A DNA stretch of 64,000 nt. Source: Onishia taeanensis. Lineage in GTDB: Bacteria; Pseudomonadota; Gammaproteobacteria; Pseudomonadales; Halomonadaceae. The notes beneath the pieces are model-generated. The model did no database searches. It was given only the letters and a program-made list of their open reading frames with translations, and was not told the DNA's origin. A program made the position numbers and the translations under genes. The stretch is taken from NCBI RefSeq assembly GCF_013349955.1, contig NZ_JABVXC010000012.1, positions 62,001 through 126,000 of the forward strand, written 5' to 3'. Shown piece by piece: positions 17,191 through 25,144 of this stretch (the first letter of the stretch is position 1; the number at the start of each line of letters is the position of its first letter).

Positions 17191-17649
17191 ATGTCTCATG
17201 ACCCGGCCCTCGAGGCTTTCTGCGCCTTCTTCAACAAGCTAGACAAGACCTATACAAATCAATTGGGCAACGTATACACTGATGACATTGTCTTTCAGGA
17301 TCCGCTGCACCGGATCGAGGGTCTGAGCGAACTTGAGAGCTACTTCGCAGCCTTGTACACGAATGTAGAGGAATGCCAGTTCACCTTCCATCAACGGCAG
17401 CGCCAGGGCGACACCGCCTTCGTCACCTGGACCATGACGCTACGCCACCCCCGGCTGTCAGGGGGCAAGGCCTATGAAGTGGAAGGTTGTTCACGACTGA
17501 CGTTCGCTCCGTCTTCGGCCGGCAGTGACGAAGGATTACAAAAGGTGCAGCACCACCGTGACTACTTCGATGCCGGGGAATTGCTCTATGAGCGGCTCCC
17601 CGGGCTCGGTTGGGTGATTCGTCATCTCAAGCGACGCGCCGGGGCCTGA
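17191..17649 (+). CDS. NTF2-like (SnoaL-type) protein
   Basis: This 152-residue protein fits the nuclear transport factor 2 fold: FCAFFNKLDKTYTNQLGNVYTDDIVFQDPLHRIEGL at the start (helix plus first strands), then YFAALYTNVEECQFTFHQR, TAFVTWTMTLRHP and a closing HHRDYFDAGELLYERLP. The fold is used by small isomerases, hydrolases and binding proteins; no catalytic residue can be assigned with confidence. AGGAGT lies 6 bases before the ATG, 27 bp after phrB. Its first 100 bases are noticeably more AT-rich than its neighbours and contain two TATACA-type motifs 22 bp apart (17250 and 17272). Confidence 0.85.
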   Translation: MSHDPALEAFCAFFNKLDKTYTNQLGNVYTDDIVFQDPLHRIEGLSELESYFAALYTNVEECQFTFHQRQRQGDTAFVTWTMTLRHPRLSGGKAYEVEGCSRLTFAPSSAGSDEGLQKVQHHRDYFDAGELLYERLPGLGWVIRHLKRRAGA

Positions 17650-17753
17650 AACCCATTGGCCACTGCCATCGTAGCTAATAGCGACGCTGCCGCATGAAGG
17701 ATCGTATGGCGCGTGCCATCGAGGCCGACACGGCCGTCTGGCCAGGAGGAAGC

Positions 17754-18557
17754 ATGACCACAACACCGCATCCGCAGCGCATCTGGTTGACCGGCGCGAC
17801 CTCGGGTATCGGCCGCGCCCTCGCCGAACGCCTGCTCGACGATGGTCATCGGGTGGCCCTCAGCGCCCGCAGCGCCGAGAAACTTGAGGCGCTGACCGAA
17901 GGTCATGACAATGCCCTGGCAGTACCGCTGGACATCACCGACCGCGAGGCCGTAGCGGCCGCTGGCAAGCAAATCATGGAAGCCTTTGGCGGGCTCGAGC
18001 TTGCCCTGCTCAATGCCGGGACCTGCGAATACCTGGATGCGCGAGACTTCGATGTCGACCTCGTCGAGCGGGTCTTCGCCCCCAACTTCCACGGCGCCCT
18101 CTATACCATCGAGGCGGCGCTGCCGCTGCTGCGCCAGGCACGCGACCACGACGGCAGCCGGCCGCTGCTGGCGGCTACCTCCAGCGCCTCGGCCTATGTC
18201 GCACTTCCCAGGGCCGAGGCCTACGGTGCCTCCAAGGCGGCGCTCAGCTACTTCATGGAATCGCTGCGCCTGGATCTCGCCGCCGAAGACATCGGCGTCA
18301 GCGTGATTCACCCGGGCTTCGTCAAGACGCCGCTCACCGAGCGCAACGACTTCCCGATGCCGATGCGGGTCAGCGTCGACACCGCCGTGGAAGCCATCCT
18401 CAAGGGCCTCGAGAAGCGCGACCTGGATATCCACTTCCCCAAACGCTTCACCTACCTGGTCAAGCTGATGGGCATTCTGCCACCCGGACTCCGCTGGCGA
18501 CTCGGCCGGCGCATGACCCGCGACCGGGATAACCGGGCAGCAGGAGACGAAACATGA
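17754..18557 (+). CDS. short-chain dehydrogenase/reductase
   Basis: This 267-residue classical SDR has cofactor motif TGATSGIGRAL near residues 12-22, NAG in LALLNAGTCEY, and the catalytic Ser in TSSASAYVALPRAEAYGASK with the YxxxK pair. The basic residue in LSARSAEKLEAL suggests NADP(H), though this is not certain. The frame is open to 17694; the ATG at 17754 is chosen for its strong AGGAGG site. It overlaps the next gene by 4 bp (ATGA). In the context of the operon it probably acts on a lipid or an oxidised lipid product, which is inference. Confidence 0.9.
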   Translation: MTTTPHPQRIWLTGATSGIGRALAERLLDDGHRVALSARSAEKLEALTEGHDNALAVPLDITDREAVAAAGKQIMEAFGGLELALLNAGTCEYLDARDFDVDLVERVFAPNFHGALYTIEAALPLLRQARDHDGSRPLLAATSSASAYVALPRAEAYGASKAALSYFMESLRLDLAAEDIGVSVIHPGFVKTPLTERNDFPMPMRVSVDTAVEAILKGLEKRDLDIHFPKRFTYLVKLMGILPPGLRWRLGRRMTRDRDNRAAGDET

Positions 18558-19870
18558 GCAGACAGCGCATCGCCGTGATCGGCAGCGGCATCAGCGGCAT
18601 GGCCGCGGGCTACTACCTGTCGAAGCACCACGATATTACGCTCTTCGAGGCCGGCGAGCGTCTGGGTGGGCACACCGCGACCATCGATGTGACGCTGGAC
18701 GGCCGCGACTACGCCATCGATACCGGCTTCATCGTCTTCAACGACTGGACCTACCCGCACTTTCAGGCGCTGCTGGCCGAGCTGGGGGTTGCCAGCCAGC
18801 CCACCGAGATGAGTTTCTCGGTGCATGAGCGCGCCTATGATTTCGAGTACAACGGCCACACTCTGGGCTCTCTCTTTGCTCAGCGCCGCAACCTGCTGCG
18901 CCCGCGCTTCTATCGCATGCTGGCCGATATCCTGCGCTTCAACCGCTCGGCCGTCCGCGACCTGGATAGCGGCCGCCTGGACGCGGCGATGACGCTTGGC
19001 GACTACCTGGATGCCGGCGGCTACGGCGAGGACTTCCGCCACCGCTACCTGCTACCGATGGGCGCGGCCATCTGGTCGGCCAGCATCCAGGACCTGATGG
19101 GCTTCCCGCTGGCCTTCTTCGTGCGATTCTTCAAGAATCATGGCCTGCTGTCGGTCAGTCATCGCCCGCAGTGGCACACCTTGGTGGGCGGCTCCCGCGC
19201 CTATATCCCGGCGCTGACCGCGCCCTACGCCGAGGGCATCCGCCTGGAAAGCCCGGTGCAAGGCATCCGCCGGCGCGCCGATGGCGTCGAGATCATAAGC
19301 CGCCATGGCACCGAGCACTTCGACCAGGTGGTACTGGCCTGTCACTCGGACCAAGCCCTGGCACTGCTCGAGGATGCCAGCGGCGCCGAGCGCGAGATTC
19401 TTGGTGCCATGCCCTACCAGGACAACGAGGTGGTGCTGCACACCGACACCCGCTTACTGCCCCGCCGCCAGCGCGCCTGGGCCAGCTGGAACTACCGCCT
19501 GGACGGTCGCGGCAATGCTGCCCGAGTCTCGGTGACCTATGACATGAACATTCTGCAGCGCCTGGAGGCACCGCACACCTTCTGCGTGACCCTCAACGAT
19601 AGCGCCAGCATCGATCCACGCCGGATACTGGGGCGTTTCACCTACGCGCATCCCTGCTTCACCCTGGCCGGCCAGGCCGCCCAGGCGCGCCATGCGGAGA
19701 TCTCCGGCACCGGCCGGCGCACCCACTTCTGCGGCGCCTACTGGCGCAACGGTTTCCACGAGGATGGCGTCTGGAGTGCTCGCCGGGTAGCCCTGGCGCT
19801 GGGTGACACGCCGCGCCCCGCCGACGACGCCCGGACGGCCAGCGAGACCGGCGCGGAGGCGCCCGCATGA
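18554..19870 (+). CDS. FAD-dependent oxidoreductase, amine-oxidase type (COG2907-like)
   Basis: This 438-residue flavoprotein has the N-terminal GxGxxG motif in IAVIGSGISGMAAGYYL followed by FEAGERLGGHTATI and the YAIDTGFIVFND segment typical of this group. The C-terminal region ends with FCGAYWRNGFHEDGVWSARRVA. Related proteins include desaturases and the UfaD-type enzyme of furan fatty-acid synthesis; the pairing with a Cfa-like methyltransferase and DUF1365 is shared with singlet-oxygen response operons of alphaproteobacteria (from memory). It is translationally coupled on both sides by ATGA overlaps. Confidence 0.88.
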   Translation: MSRQRIAVIGSGISGMAAGYYLSKHHDITLFEAGERLGGHTATIDVTLDGRDYAIDTGFIVFNDWTYPHFQALLAELGVASQPTEMSFSVHERAYDFEYNGHTLGSLFAQRRNLLRPRFYRMLADILRFNRSAVRDLDSGRLDAAMTLGDYLDAGGYGEDFRHRYLLPMGAAIWSASIQDLMGFPLAFFVRFFKNHGLLSVSHRPQWHTLVGGSRAYIPALTAPYAEGIRLESPVQGIRRRADGVEIISRHGTEHFDQVVLACHSDQALALLEDASGAEREILGAMPYQDNEVVLHTDTRLLPRRQRAWASWNYRLDGRGNAARVSVTYDMNILQRLEAPHTFCVTLNDSASIDPRRILGRFTYAHPCFTLAGQAAQARHAEISGTGRRTHFCGAYWRNGFHEDGVWSARRVALALGDTPRPADDARTASETGAEAPA

Positions 19871-20631
19871 TTGCCGCTCCTCGCTCCAGGATCTACCACG
19901 GCCACCTGCGCCATCGCCGCTATCGGCCCAGGGCCCACGCCTTCCGCTATGGGCTATGGATGGCCTGGCTGGATCTCGACGAGCTGCCGGCGCTGTTTCG
20001 CGGCGTGCCGGGCTTCGGCGAGGGAAAACTGGCGCTGGCCCGTTTTCGCCGCAGCGACTATCTGGCGCCCCATGAGCGCCCACTCAAGCAAGTCGTCCGG
20101 GAAGAGCTCGAACGCCAACTCGGCGCGGCGCCTAAGGGGCGGGTGTGCATGCTGACCCAGTTGCGCACCCTCGGGGTGGCCTTCAATCCGGTCACCCTCT
20201 ATTACGCCTATGACGCCGACGACCGGTTGGTCGCGCTACTGGCCGAGGTCACCAACACGCCATGGGGCGAGCGGGTGCGCTATGCCTGCCGTGTCGATCC
20301 GGGGCGTCACAGCCACCAGGCCAGTTTCGACAAGGCCATGCACGTCTCGCCCTTCAATCCCATGGACATGATCTATCGCTGGCGCTTCTCGACGCCCGGG
20401 GAGCACCTGATGATGCATATGGAAACCTGGAAGGACGAAGCACTGCACTTCGATGCCACCCTGACCCTGAAGGCCCGAGCTGCGACTCGTGGCGCGCTGG
20501 TGGCTGCCTTGGTCCGACAGCCCTTCATGAGCCTCAAGACCCTGGCCGGCATTCACCTGGAGGCACTGCGCCTGTGGGCCAAAGGCGTGCCGATCCATGA
20601 CCATCCCCATCGCGAGGAGACACCGCCGTGA
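19867..20631 (+). CDS. DUF1365 family protein
   Basis: This 254-residue protein carries the DUF1365 pattern: YHGHLRHRRYRPRAHAFRYGL at the start (read in two parts), FNPVTLYYAYD in the middle, and HVSPFNPMDMIYRWRF with conserved His, Asn and Trp. No signal peptide or convincing membrane helix is present. The biochemical role of DUF1365 is unknown to me; it is nearly always found between an FAD oxidoreductase and a Cfa-like methyltransferase, as here. It overlaps both neighbours by 4 bp, so the three proteins are probably made in similar amounts. Confidence 0.9.
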   Translation: MIAAPRSRIYHGHLRHRRYRPRAHAFRYGLWMAWLDLDELPALFRGVPGFGEGKLALARFRRSDYLAPHERPLKQVVREELERQLGAAPKGRVCMLTQLRTLGVAFNPVTLYYAYDADDRLVALLAEVTNTPWGERVRYACRVDPGRHSHQASFDKAMHVSPFNPMDMIYRWRFSTPGEHLMMHMETWKDEALHFDATLTLKARAATRGALVAALVRQPFMSLKTLAGIHLEALRLWAKGVPIHDHPHREETPP

Positions 20632-21896
20632 GTACGATCCGCTCTGCCACCTCAGCGCCGCAGTCCGAGACGGGCGATCGCCTGACCCGACTGCTCAAGC
20701 CCCGCCTGCTCGCTCAGTTGAACGACCTAGAAGGCGGCCAGATCACCCTGATCGAAGGCGATCAGAGTCATACGCTGGGCCGCGGTGGGCCCTTGTCCGT
20801 CACGGTCGTGGTCCAACGCGCCCAGGCCTGGCGCCGGCTGGCGCTGGGCGGCACGGTGGGCGCCGCCGAAGCCTACATGGACGGCGACTGGGAAGCCGAT
20901 GACCTCGTCGGCCTGACCCGGCTGTTTGCCGCCAATATGGAAAGGGTCAACGGCGAGGTCGAGAACGGCAGTGCTCGCCTCGGCCGCTGGCTGTTGACCG
21001 CCGCCTATGCCCTGCAGCGCAACACTCAGCGCGGCGCTCGACGCAACATTTCGGCGCACTACGACCTGGGTAACGATCTGTTCGCCACCTTCCTCGATAC
21101 CCAGCACTGGATGTACTCGAGTGCCGTCTTTCCTCACCCGGAAGCGAGCCTCGAGGAAGCCTCGACTCACAAGCTCGACGTGATGCTCGACAAGCTCGAC
21201 GTGGGCCCCGATAACCATCTGCTGGAAATCGGCACCGGCTGGGGAGGGCTCGCCATCCATGCCGCCAAGAGCCGCGGCTGCCGGGTCACGACCACCACCA
21301 TCTCCGACGAGCAGTACGCCCATACCGCGAAACGCATCGAGGAAGAGGGGCTTGGCGAGCGAATCACCTTGCTCAAAGAGGATTATCGCGCCTTGAAGGG
21401 CCGCTATGATCGGCTGATCTCGGTGGAGATGATCGAGGCAGTAGGCCACCAGTATCTCAACACCTACCTCGAGACCCTGGATCGGCTGCTCACCGACGAT
21501 GGCATGGTGATGCTGCAGGCCATCACCATCCGTGACCAGCGCTTCGAGGCCGCCAAGCGCGAGATGGATTTCATCAAACGCTATATCTTCCCCGGCGGCT
21601 TCCTGCCCTCGCATCGCGCCATTCTCGACGGCATGGCCCGCCACACCTCACTGAACGTGCTCTCGCTCGACGAGATTGGACTGCACTATGCCCGCACCCT
21701 GCGCGAGTGGCGCCATCGCTTCGAGTCGCGGCTGGATCGGGTACGCAAGCTCGGCTATGACGAGCGTTTCATTCGCATGTGGCGCTACTACCTGTGCTAC
21801 TGCGAAGGCGGCTTCCTGGAACGCAGCATCGGCACCTGTCACCTGCTGATGGCGAAACCCGGCGCTCGCCGGGCCGCCTTGACGGGCACGCCATGA
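20628..21896 (+). CDS. Cfa-like SAM-dependent lipid methyltransferase
   Basis: This 422-residue protein has the SAM-binding motif LEIGTGWGGLAIHAA, then SVEMIEAVGH and KRYIFPGGFLPSHR, typical of the cyclopropane-fatty-acid synthase superfamily. The start is GTG overlapping the DUF1365 stop (GTGA). Aligned by eye to remembered E. coli Cfa, the bicarbonate-site Cys139 is Ser here (MYSSAVF) and His266 is Gln (MLQAITI), while the Glu (EMIEAVG) and Tyr (GLHYARTL) are kept. It may therefore methylate an unsaturated acyl chain without ring closure, like UfaM or other methyl-branching enzymes. That reading is an inference from residues, not a tested activity. Confidence 0.9.
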   Translation: MSTIRSATSAPQSETGDRLTRLLKPRLLAQLNDLEGGQITLIEGDQSHTLGRGGPLSVTVVVQRAQAWRRLALGGTVGAAEAYMDGDWEADDLVGLTRLFAANMERVNGEVENGSARLGRWLLTAAYALQRNTQRGARRNISAHYDLGNDLFATFLDTQHWMYSSAVFPHPEASLEEASTHKLDVMLDKLDVGPDNHLLEIGTGWGGLAIHAAKSRGCRVTTTTISDEQYAHTAKRIEEEGLGERITLLKEDYRALKGRYDRLISVEMIEAVGHQYLNTYLETLDRLLTDDGMVMLQAITIRDQRFEAAKREMDFIKRYIFPGGFLPSHRAILDGMARHTSLNVLSLDEIGLHYARTLREWRHRFESRLDRVRKLGYDERFIRMWRYYLCYCEGGFLERSIGTCHLLMAKPGARRAALTGTP

Positions 21897-22444
21897 CCCG
21901 GCCTCGTCTTAGTGGCTGGGTGGCCTCGCTAGCCAATATCCTGGCCTTTCAGGTCGGTTGGTTTGCCTGCGTATTGGGAGGCAGCGCGATAGGCGCCGTC
22001 GTGGCGGCATTGATCCTGACCGCGCACCTTTACTGGCTGGGGCAACCGCGGGAATGGCGGCTGCTGGCGGCTTTCGCCACCCTTGGGCTGGTCATCGATG
22101 GCAGTTTCGTACTGCTCGGCGGCTTTGGCTTCGATGCGACAACTGGCGGTGAGGCTGCCCTTGCCGGCGCTGGGGCAGGCTCATGGGGGGCGCTACCGCT
22201 GCCGCTCTGGCTGTGGCTGCTGTGGCCGCTGTTTGCCACTCTGCCGCTGCATTCACTGACCTGGCTATGGCAGCGCCCTTGGCTGGCGGTGCTGGGGGGA
22301 GCGACGAGCGGTCCACTGTCCTACCTGGCCGGCGCACGGCTGGCCGGTGTGGAGCTGGCCCCTTGGCTGCTGCCGGCGGAGGCGCTGGTATGGGCGGTGC
22401 TGTGCCTGGGGCTCAGCCATCGCCTGGGGCGGAAGCCATCTTGA
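21893..22444 (+). CDS. DUF2878 family membrane protein
   Basis: This 183-residue hydrophobic protein has about six membrane helices (first NILAFQVGWFACVLGG, then segments through to the end) and short polar loops. The pattern and place after a Cfa-like gene fit DUF2878, whose function is unknown. ATG at 21893 overlaps the methyltransferase stop by 4 bp; a longer frame from 21779 shadows that gene. It is the last gene of the operon, 57 bp before a convergent gene, and no clear terminator is seen between them. Confidence 0.85.
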   Translation: MTRPRLSGWVASLANILAFQVGWFACVLGGSAIGAVVAALILTAHLYWLGQPREWRLLAAFATLGLVIDGSFVLLGGFGFDATTGGEAALAGAGAGSWGALPLPLWLWLLWPLFATLPLHSLTWLWQRPWLAVLGGATSGPLSYLAGARLAGVELAPWLLPAEALVWAVLCLGLSHRLGRKPS

Positions 22445-22501
22445 CCACCATTGCCAAGCCAATGCCATGGGAGCCGCTTCAGCCACAAGATTGCTAGATT
22501 G

Positions 22502-24364
22502 CTAGGCCGGGGCGATAGCCGCACCATCACTTGAGTAAACCCCCGTGCCCTCTTGCCTGAGCCGTGCCTCGATCTCGCCTGCCGACACCGGGCGCGAGAA
22601 CAGGAACCCCTGCACTTCGGGGCAGCCCTGCTGGTGCAAGAAGTCCCGCTGCGCCGGCGTTTCGACGCCTTCCGCCACCACCGTCAGCGATAGCCCCTTG
22701 GCCATCGCCAGCACCGCACCGACGATCGCCGCATCCGCGCGATCATCAGGCAGCGCACTCACGAAGGCCCGATCGAGCTTGAGCTTGTCTACCGGCAGCC
22801 GCTTCAGATAGCTCAGGGAAGAATAGCCGGTGCCGAAATCATCGATGGCGATCTGGTGGCCCTTATCGCGCAATGATGTCATGCGCGGGTAAACATCGCC
22901 GGCACGCTCATCGAGCAACACCGACTCGGTGAGCTCGAGTCCGAGCAGGCGGGTCGGCACCTGGTAACGGGCCAGACACGCGGAAACTCGAGATTCCAGG
23001 TCGCCCTGAATCAGCTGTAACGCGGAAATATTCACCCAGACCGGCACCCGCGGCAGCCCGGCCTGATGCCAGCGCGACAGCTGAGAAACCGCCTGCTCGA
23101 TCACCCAGGCCCCTAGCGGGGTCATCAGACCATGGCGCTCGGCCAGCGGTATGAAGTCTCCCGGCGACACCATGCCAAGCCGCGGGTGCCGCCAACGCAT
23201 GAGCGCTTCCATGCCTACCAGGGAGCCATCCTTCAGGCTGTGCTGCGTCTGGTAATGCAGCTCGAGTTGATCACCGTGGGCGAGTGCCGCGCGCAGGTCG
23301 TTGACCAGCTCGAGCTGTCGATCCCCCGGCTCATCCAGGGCGGGCTGAAAGCGCTTATGATGGTTACGGCCGTGGCGCTTGGCGCTATAAAGAGCGCTTT
23401 CCAGCCGCTGCAATAGCACATTGGAATCGCGACCATCATCCGGCGCCCGACAGCTGCCAACGGTCAAGCCAAGGCGCAGCGACTGCCCGTCCAGTTCGAA
23501 GGGCGCCGTCAGATGCTCGCTGAGTCCGGCCACCCAGGTATCATGGTCGTCGAAGTTGGTGGTGCGGATGACCATGAATTCATCGCCGCCCAGGCGTCCC
23601 ACCACTCCCCCTGCCACCTGCCGCGCTAGCCGCTGGCCAAAGCGCGACAGTAGCCGGTCACCTGCCTCGACACCCATGGCATCGTTGATGGCCTTGAAGC
23701 CATCGATGTCGATCAGCGCCATGTCCAGCCCTTCACCGGCACGCAGGTGGCGTAGCCGCGAACTCAGCAGGTCGTGAAGCCGCCGCCGGTTAGGCAGGCC
23801 AGTCAGCGGGTCCTCGAAGCCAATGCGGCGCATGTCCTGCTCACGCGCCTTGTGACGAGAGATGTCGGTAAAGAGTCCCACGTAGTGACTGACCTTACCA
23901 TTCTCGGCACGGTAGGCCTGAATGCGCAGCCATTCCGGGTATTGATCGCCCTGCTTGCGCTGGTTCCAAATCTCGCCTTCCCATTTGCCAAGCGAGGTAA
24001 GCGTCTCCCAATAACGGTCGTAGAACGCCTTGTCGTGACGCCCTGCCGATAGCATCGATGGGTCCTGGCCACGCACTTCCTCGAGGGCATAACCGGTGAT
24101 CTGGGTAAAGGCAGGATTGACGGTGAGAATACGGTGGCGGGCGTCGCAGATCATGATGCCGTCTTCGGAGTTCAGCATCACTTGCTCGCCCAGTGCTCGA
24201 CGGGCATGCTCCTGGCGCACCACCCGCGAGGCATCCCAAAGCCCTAGGGCGAGCAGTAGCAGGGTCGTCAAGCGCACTCCTACTCCGCTGGCCCACGGCA
24301 GGGCGGCGACGCCGAGCAAGCCCAGCCAGACCATTGGTCGGTTAAGTGTAAAGAGCGGCCACAT
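22502..24364 (-). CDS. PAS-GGDEF-EAL protein (cyclic di-GMP turnover)
   Basis: This 620-residue protein has two short N-terminal hydrophobic segments (about residues 12-43), a PAS domain (about 60-170, EDGIMICDARHRILTVNPAF), a GGDEF domain (motif intact at 259-263) and an EAL domain (EAL at 386-388, with DDFGTGYSSL, KLD and AEGVET intact). Both synthesis and hydrolysis of cyclic di-GMP are possible from the motifs. No RxxD inhibitory site is seen before GGDEF. The PAS domain could sense redox, light or a ligand; no cofactor residue is recognised. It is divergent from fabA. Confidence 0.93.
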   Translation of the reverse strand: MWPLFTLNRPMVWLGLLGVAALPWASGVGVRLTTLLLLALGLWDASRVVRQEHARRALGEQVMLNSEDGIMICDARHRILTVNPAFTQITGYALEEVRGQDPSMLSAGRHDKAFYDRYWETLTSLGKWEGEIWNQRKQGDQYPEWLRIQAYRAENGKVSHYVGLFTDISRHKAREQDMRRIGFEDPLTGLPNRRRLHDLLSSRLRHLRAGEGLDMALIDIDGFKAINDAMGVEAGDRLLSRFGQRLARQVAGGVVGRLGGDEFMVIRTTNFDDHDTWVAGLSEHLTAPFELDGQSLRLGLTVGSCRAPDDGRDSNVLLQRLESALYSAKRHGRNHHKRFQPALDEPGDRQLELVNDLRAALAHGDQLELHYQTQHSLKDGSLVGMEALMRWRHPRLGMVSPGDFIPLAERHGLMTPLGAWVIEQAVSQLSRWHQAGLPRVPVWVNISALQLIQGDLESRVSACLARYQVPTRLLGLELTESVLLDERAGDVYPRMTSLRDKGHQIAIDDFGTGYSSLSYLKRLPVDKLKLDRAFVSALPDDRADAAIVGAVLAMAKGLSLTVVAEGVETPAQRDFLHQQGCPEVQGFLFSRPVSAGEIEARLRQEGTGVYSSDGAAIAPA

Positions 24365-24398
24365 AAGGAGTCATCAGTTTTACGGTCCATGGACTCGA

Positions 24399-24417
24399 GT
24401 ACGAAAGAAGTTCGTAC
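24399..24417. promoter_or_regulatory. perfect palindrome between the GGDEF-EAL gene and fabA
   Basis: GTACGAA and TTCGTAC form a perfect 7-bp dyad around AGAAG, 35 bp upstream of the GGDEF-EAL start and about 200 bp before fabA. The size fits a TetR-type operator; FabR and DesT control fabA or fabB in other gammaproteobacteria. No T-run follows, so it is not a terminator. Confidence 0.4.
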
Positions 24418-24615
24418 CTTTCATTACTCTATCGGCGAACGCTACCATGGGTTTAATCGTTAATCACCAAAATGGTGAGGGCGCGGTATCTACCCTCTCG
24501 TCAGCCGGACCGCCGCCAAGGGTGGCGACGTGCAATCATCTGGCGCTGCCAGTAGAATGGCCCGCAGTCCAGCCGGTCTCCGGCCCACCCTAATGTCGAC
24601 TCTCGGAATGATTCT

Positions 24616-25131
24616 GTGACCAAGCAACACTCCTTTAGCCACGAAGAGCTGCTGGCATGCAGCCAAGGTGAACTGTTCGGCCCGGGCAATGCCCAGCTGC
24701 CGGCGCCCAACATGCTGATGCTCGACCGCGTCACCCATATCCATGAGGAAGGCGGTGAATACGGCAAAGGCGAGCTGATTGCGGAACTCGATATCCACCC
24801 GGACCTGTGGTTCTTCGACTGCCATTTTCCAGGCGACCCGGTCATGCCCGGCTGCCTGGGTCTGGATGCCATGTGGCAGCTGGTCGGTTTCTACCTGGGC
24901 TGGCTTGGCCATCCAGGACGCGGCCGTGCGCTGGGCTGTGGCGAGGTCAAATTCTCGGGCCAGATCCTACCGGAAGCGAAGAAGGTCAAATACCATATCA
25001 ACGTCAAGCGCATCATTACTCGGCGCCTGATACTTGGCATCGCCGATGGCACCGTGTCCGTCGACGGCCGCGACATCTACCAGGCCAATGACCTGCGGGT
25101 CGGTCTGTTCACCTCCACCGCGAATTTCTGA
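24616..25131 (+). CDS. fabA: 3-hydroxydecanoyl-ACP dehydratase/isomerase
   Basis: This 171-residue protein is the same length as E. coli FabA. It dehydrates 3-hydroxydecanoyl-ACP and isomerises trans-2- to cis-3-decenoyl-ACP, the branch point of anaerobic unsaturated fatty acid synthesis. The catalytic His70 ([12 protein letters not shown]) and Asp84 (LGLDAMWQ) are at the expected positions. The start codon is GTG. fabB follows by 13 bp. The 251 bp upstream are shared with a divergent gene and hold the palindrome at 24399. Confidence 0.97.
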   Translation: MTKQHSFSHEELLACSQGELFGPGNAQLPAPNMLMLDRVTHIHEEGGEYGKGELIAELDIHPDLWFFDCHFPGDPVMPGCLGLDAMWQLVGFYLGWLGHPGRGRALGCGEVKFSGQILPEAKKVKYHINVKRIITRRLILGIADGTVSVDGRDIYQANDLRVGLFTSTANF

Positions 25132-25144
25132 TCAGGAGGCTCCC

